NCBI GenBank assembly: GCA_026315105.1
Contig: CM048755.1
Coordinates: forward strand, 215,624,333 to 215,688,332
Origin: Locusta migratoria
Lineage: Eukaryota > Arthropoda > Insecta > Orthoptera > Acrididae
DNA length: 64,000 nucleotides
Direction of reading: 5' to 3'
Below the pieces are notes generated by a model. The model was not told the origin of the DNA and searched no databases. It worked only from the letters and a program-made list of their open reading frames with translations. Position 1 is the stretch's first letter. Each line of letters starts with the position of its first letter. Positions 62,765-64,000 of the stretch are shown here, in pieces. The translations under genes and the position numbers were made by a program.

Positions 62765-64000
62765 TGTTTTTGTTGTGGTCTTCACTCCGTAGCCTGGTTT
62801 GATGCAGCTCTCCACCAGACTGTATCTTGAGCAATCCTCTTCCTCTCCTCATAAGAACGACAACCTACAACCATTTGAATTTGCTTATTATATTCATCTT
62901 TCGTCTCTCTCTGCGATTTTTACCCCACGCACTTCCCTCCAACGCTAAATTCACAATTCCTTGATGTCCAATCGATCGCTTCTTTTAGTCAAGGTATGCC
63001 AGAAATTCCTTTTCTCTCCAATTCTGTTCAGTACCTCCACATTAGTTACGCGATTCACCCACCTAATCTTCAGCATTCTTCTGTAACACCACATTTCAAA
63101 AGCCTCTATCCTCTTCCTGTCCGCACTGTTTGTCGTCCATGTTTCACTCCCATACAAGGCAACACTCCACACAAATGCCTTCAGAAAGGACTTCCTTATG
63201 CTTAAATTAATATTCGATGTTAACAAATTTCTCTTTTTCAAAAACGCTTTTCTTCCCATTCTTCATTTTCCCATTCCTATTCTGTACTTCGACCACCATG
63301 GTTCTGTAATTTTCACACCTGTCTGCACCTGCTTTCTTTGTAATGGGGATTATTACATTTTTTCTTAAAGTCCGAGGGTATGCCGCCTGGTTCGTACATC
63401 TTACACACCAGGGAAACAGTTTTGTCATGGCTGGTTCTCCCAGAGTCTTTAGTAGTTCTGAGAGAATGTCATCTACTCCAGAGGCTTTTTTTCGACTTAG
63501 GTCTTTCAGTGCTCTGTCAAATTCTTCTCTCAGTATAGTATCTGCTAAGTTATTTCATCGTCATCTAATCCTCTTCCCTTGCTACAATATTGCCTTTAAG
63601 TTCATTTCCTTTGTAGAGTCCCTCAATATACTCTTTCCACCGTTCAGCTTTCTCTTCTTTGCTGACAAATGTTGTCTTGTCTCCAAATGTTTCTTTTATT
63701 TTCCAGTAGGCGGTATTTATTTTTCCCCTATTTATACATTCTTCTACAGACTTGCATTTGCTTTCTAGCTATTCCTGTTTAGCTGTTTTACACTTCCTGT
63801 CAATCTCATTTCTTAGTCGCCTGTACTCCTTTTGCCTGTTTCATTTACTGAATTTTTTATATATTTTTTCCTTTCGTCAATTAAATTTAGCATGTCCTGT
63901 GATATCCAACGATTTTTTGTAGGCCTTGGCTTTCTACCTAATTTTTCCTATGTTGACTTCACTATTTCATCTCTCATTTCTACCCGTTCTTCTTCTACTG
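62765..64000 (-). mobile_element. RTE-type LINE, internally deleted, runs off window
   Basis: Reverse-complement copy of the 52627-55917 family, entering from the right edge (64000 corresponds to about 53895) and ending at the CAACAAAAAC-type tail near 62765. Coding blocks seen: KNVIIPITKKAGADRCENYR at about 63370-63300, then directly MGRKAFLKKRNLLTSNINLS and YGSETWTTNSADRKRIEAFE (63259 down). The reverse transcriptase core between them, including GCSLSP and FADD (about 720 bp), is missing. Frameshifts elsewhere. Confidence 0.92.

Overview
The window looks like a piece of a very large, repeat-rich insect genome, most likely an orthopteran (a Schistocerca-type locust or grasshopper). That attribution is recognition from memory of the dominant tRNA-headed SINE and the RTE-type LINE; no search was run. 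I find no intact host protein-coding gene, no convincing functional tRNA or rRNA gene, no CRISPR array and nothing prokaryotic. The open frames are short and mostly lie inside repeats.

Nearly everything that can be named is transposable-element sequence. One SINE family, here called SINE-A, has about 47 copies (27 on +, 20 on -). It is about 190-215 bp with a tRNA-Leu/Ser-like head (A box near TGGCCGAG, B box GGTTCGAATCC) and a tail ending near AAACATTTGAAC. About 30 copies have target-site duplications (TSDs, 7-13 bp) that can be read directly. Heads fall into about six types (H1-H6) and tails into two (T1: TTCATAAGTAGTTTGTAAG...GTTAAGTCCC; T2: TTAGTTTAAGTAGTTTGTAAG...TTTGGTCC). Other short families are SINE-B (tRNA-like head, often in inverted or tandem dimers), family C (tRNA-like head followed by AAATTTTCAACT), family D (one 316-bp copy) and family E (an element ending GACGGGACGTTAAACCC).

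LINEs: a nearly complete RTE-type element lies at 52627-55917 (endonuclease plus reverse transcriptase, only two in-frame stops). Further copies or fragments lie at 16993-17256 with 18522-18546, 48562-48687 and 62765-64000. A second LINE (CR1/Jockey-like reverse transcriptase C-terminus) lies at 17257-18521 and 47142-47864, with a scrap at 4462-4552. A third, decayed LINE C-terminus lies at 25079-25624, with a scrap near 46776-47085.

DNA transposons: Tc1 relics at 3513-3864, 27880-28670, 44127-45185 (terminal inverted repeats, TIRs, preserved) and 50560-52306; mariner relics at 11374-11895, 27066-27777 and 61181-61366; a PIF/Harbinger element at 30176-32212 (perfect 17-bp TIRs and transposase remnant); and a Harbinger-like MITE at 28692-29093 with a TTA duplication.

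Layout: 1-10 kb is SINE-dense with a Tc1 relic; 10-16 kb is quieter; 16-28 kb is a nested retroelement region and SINE cluster; 27-32.3 kb is a run of class II elements; 32-44 kb is SINEs plus SINE-B dimers; 44-52 kb is Tc1 and LINE fragments; 52-56 kb is the long RTE copy; 56-64 kb is sparse and ends in a deleted RTE copy. Several GC-rich, repeat-free islands (16010-16330, 24560-24790, 48120-48320, 58150-58350, 62195-62480) could be conserved non-coding or regulatory DNA. There is no gene network to describe; the only functional logic is element biology (LINE machinery, parasitic SINEs, nested insertion).
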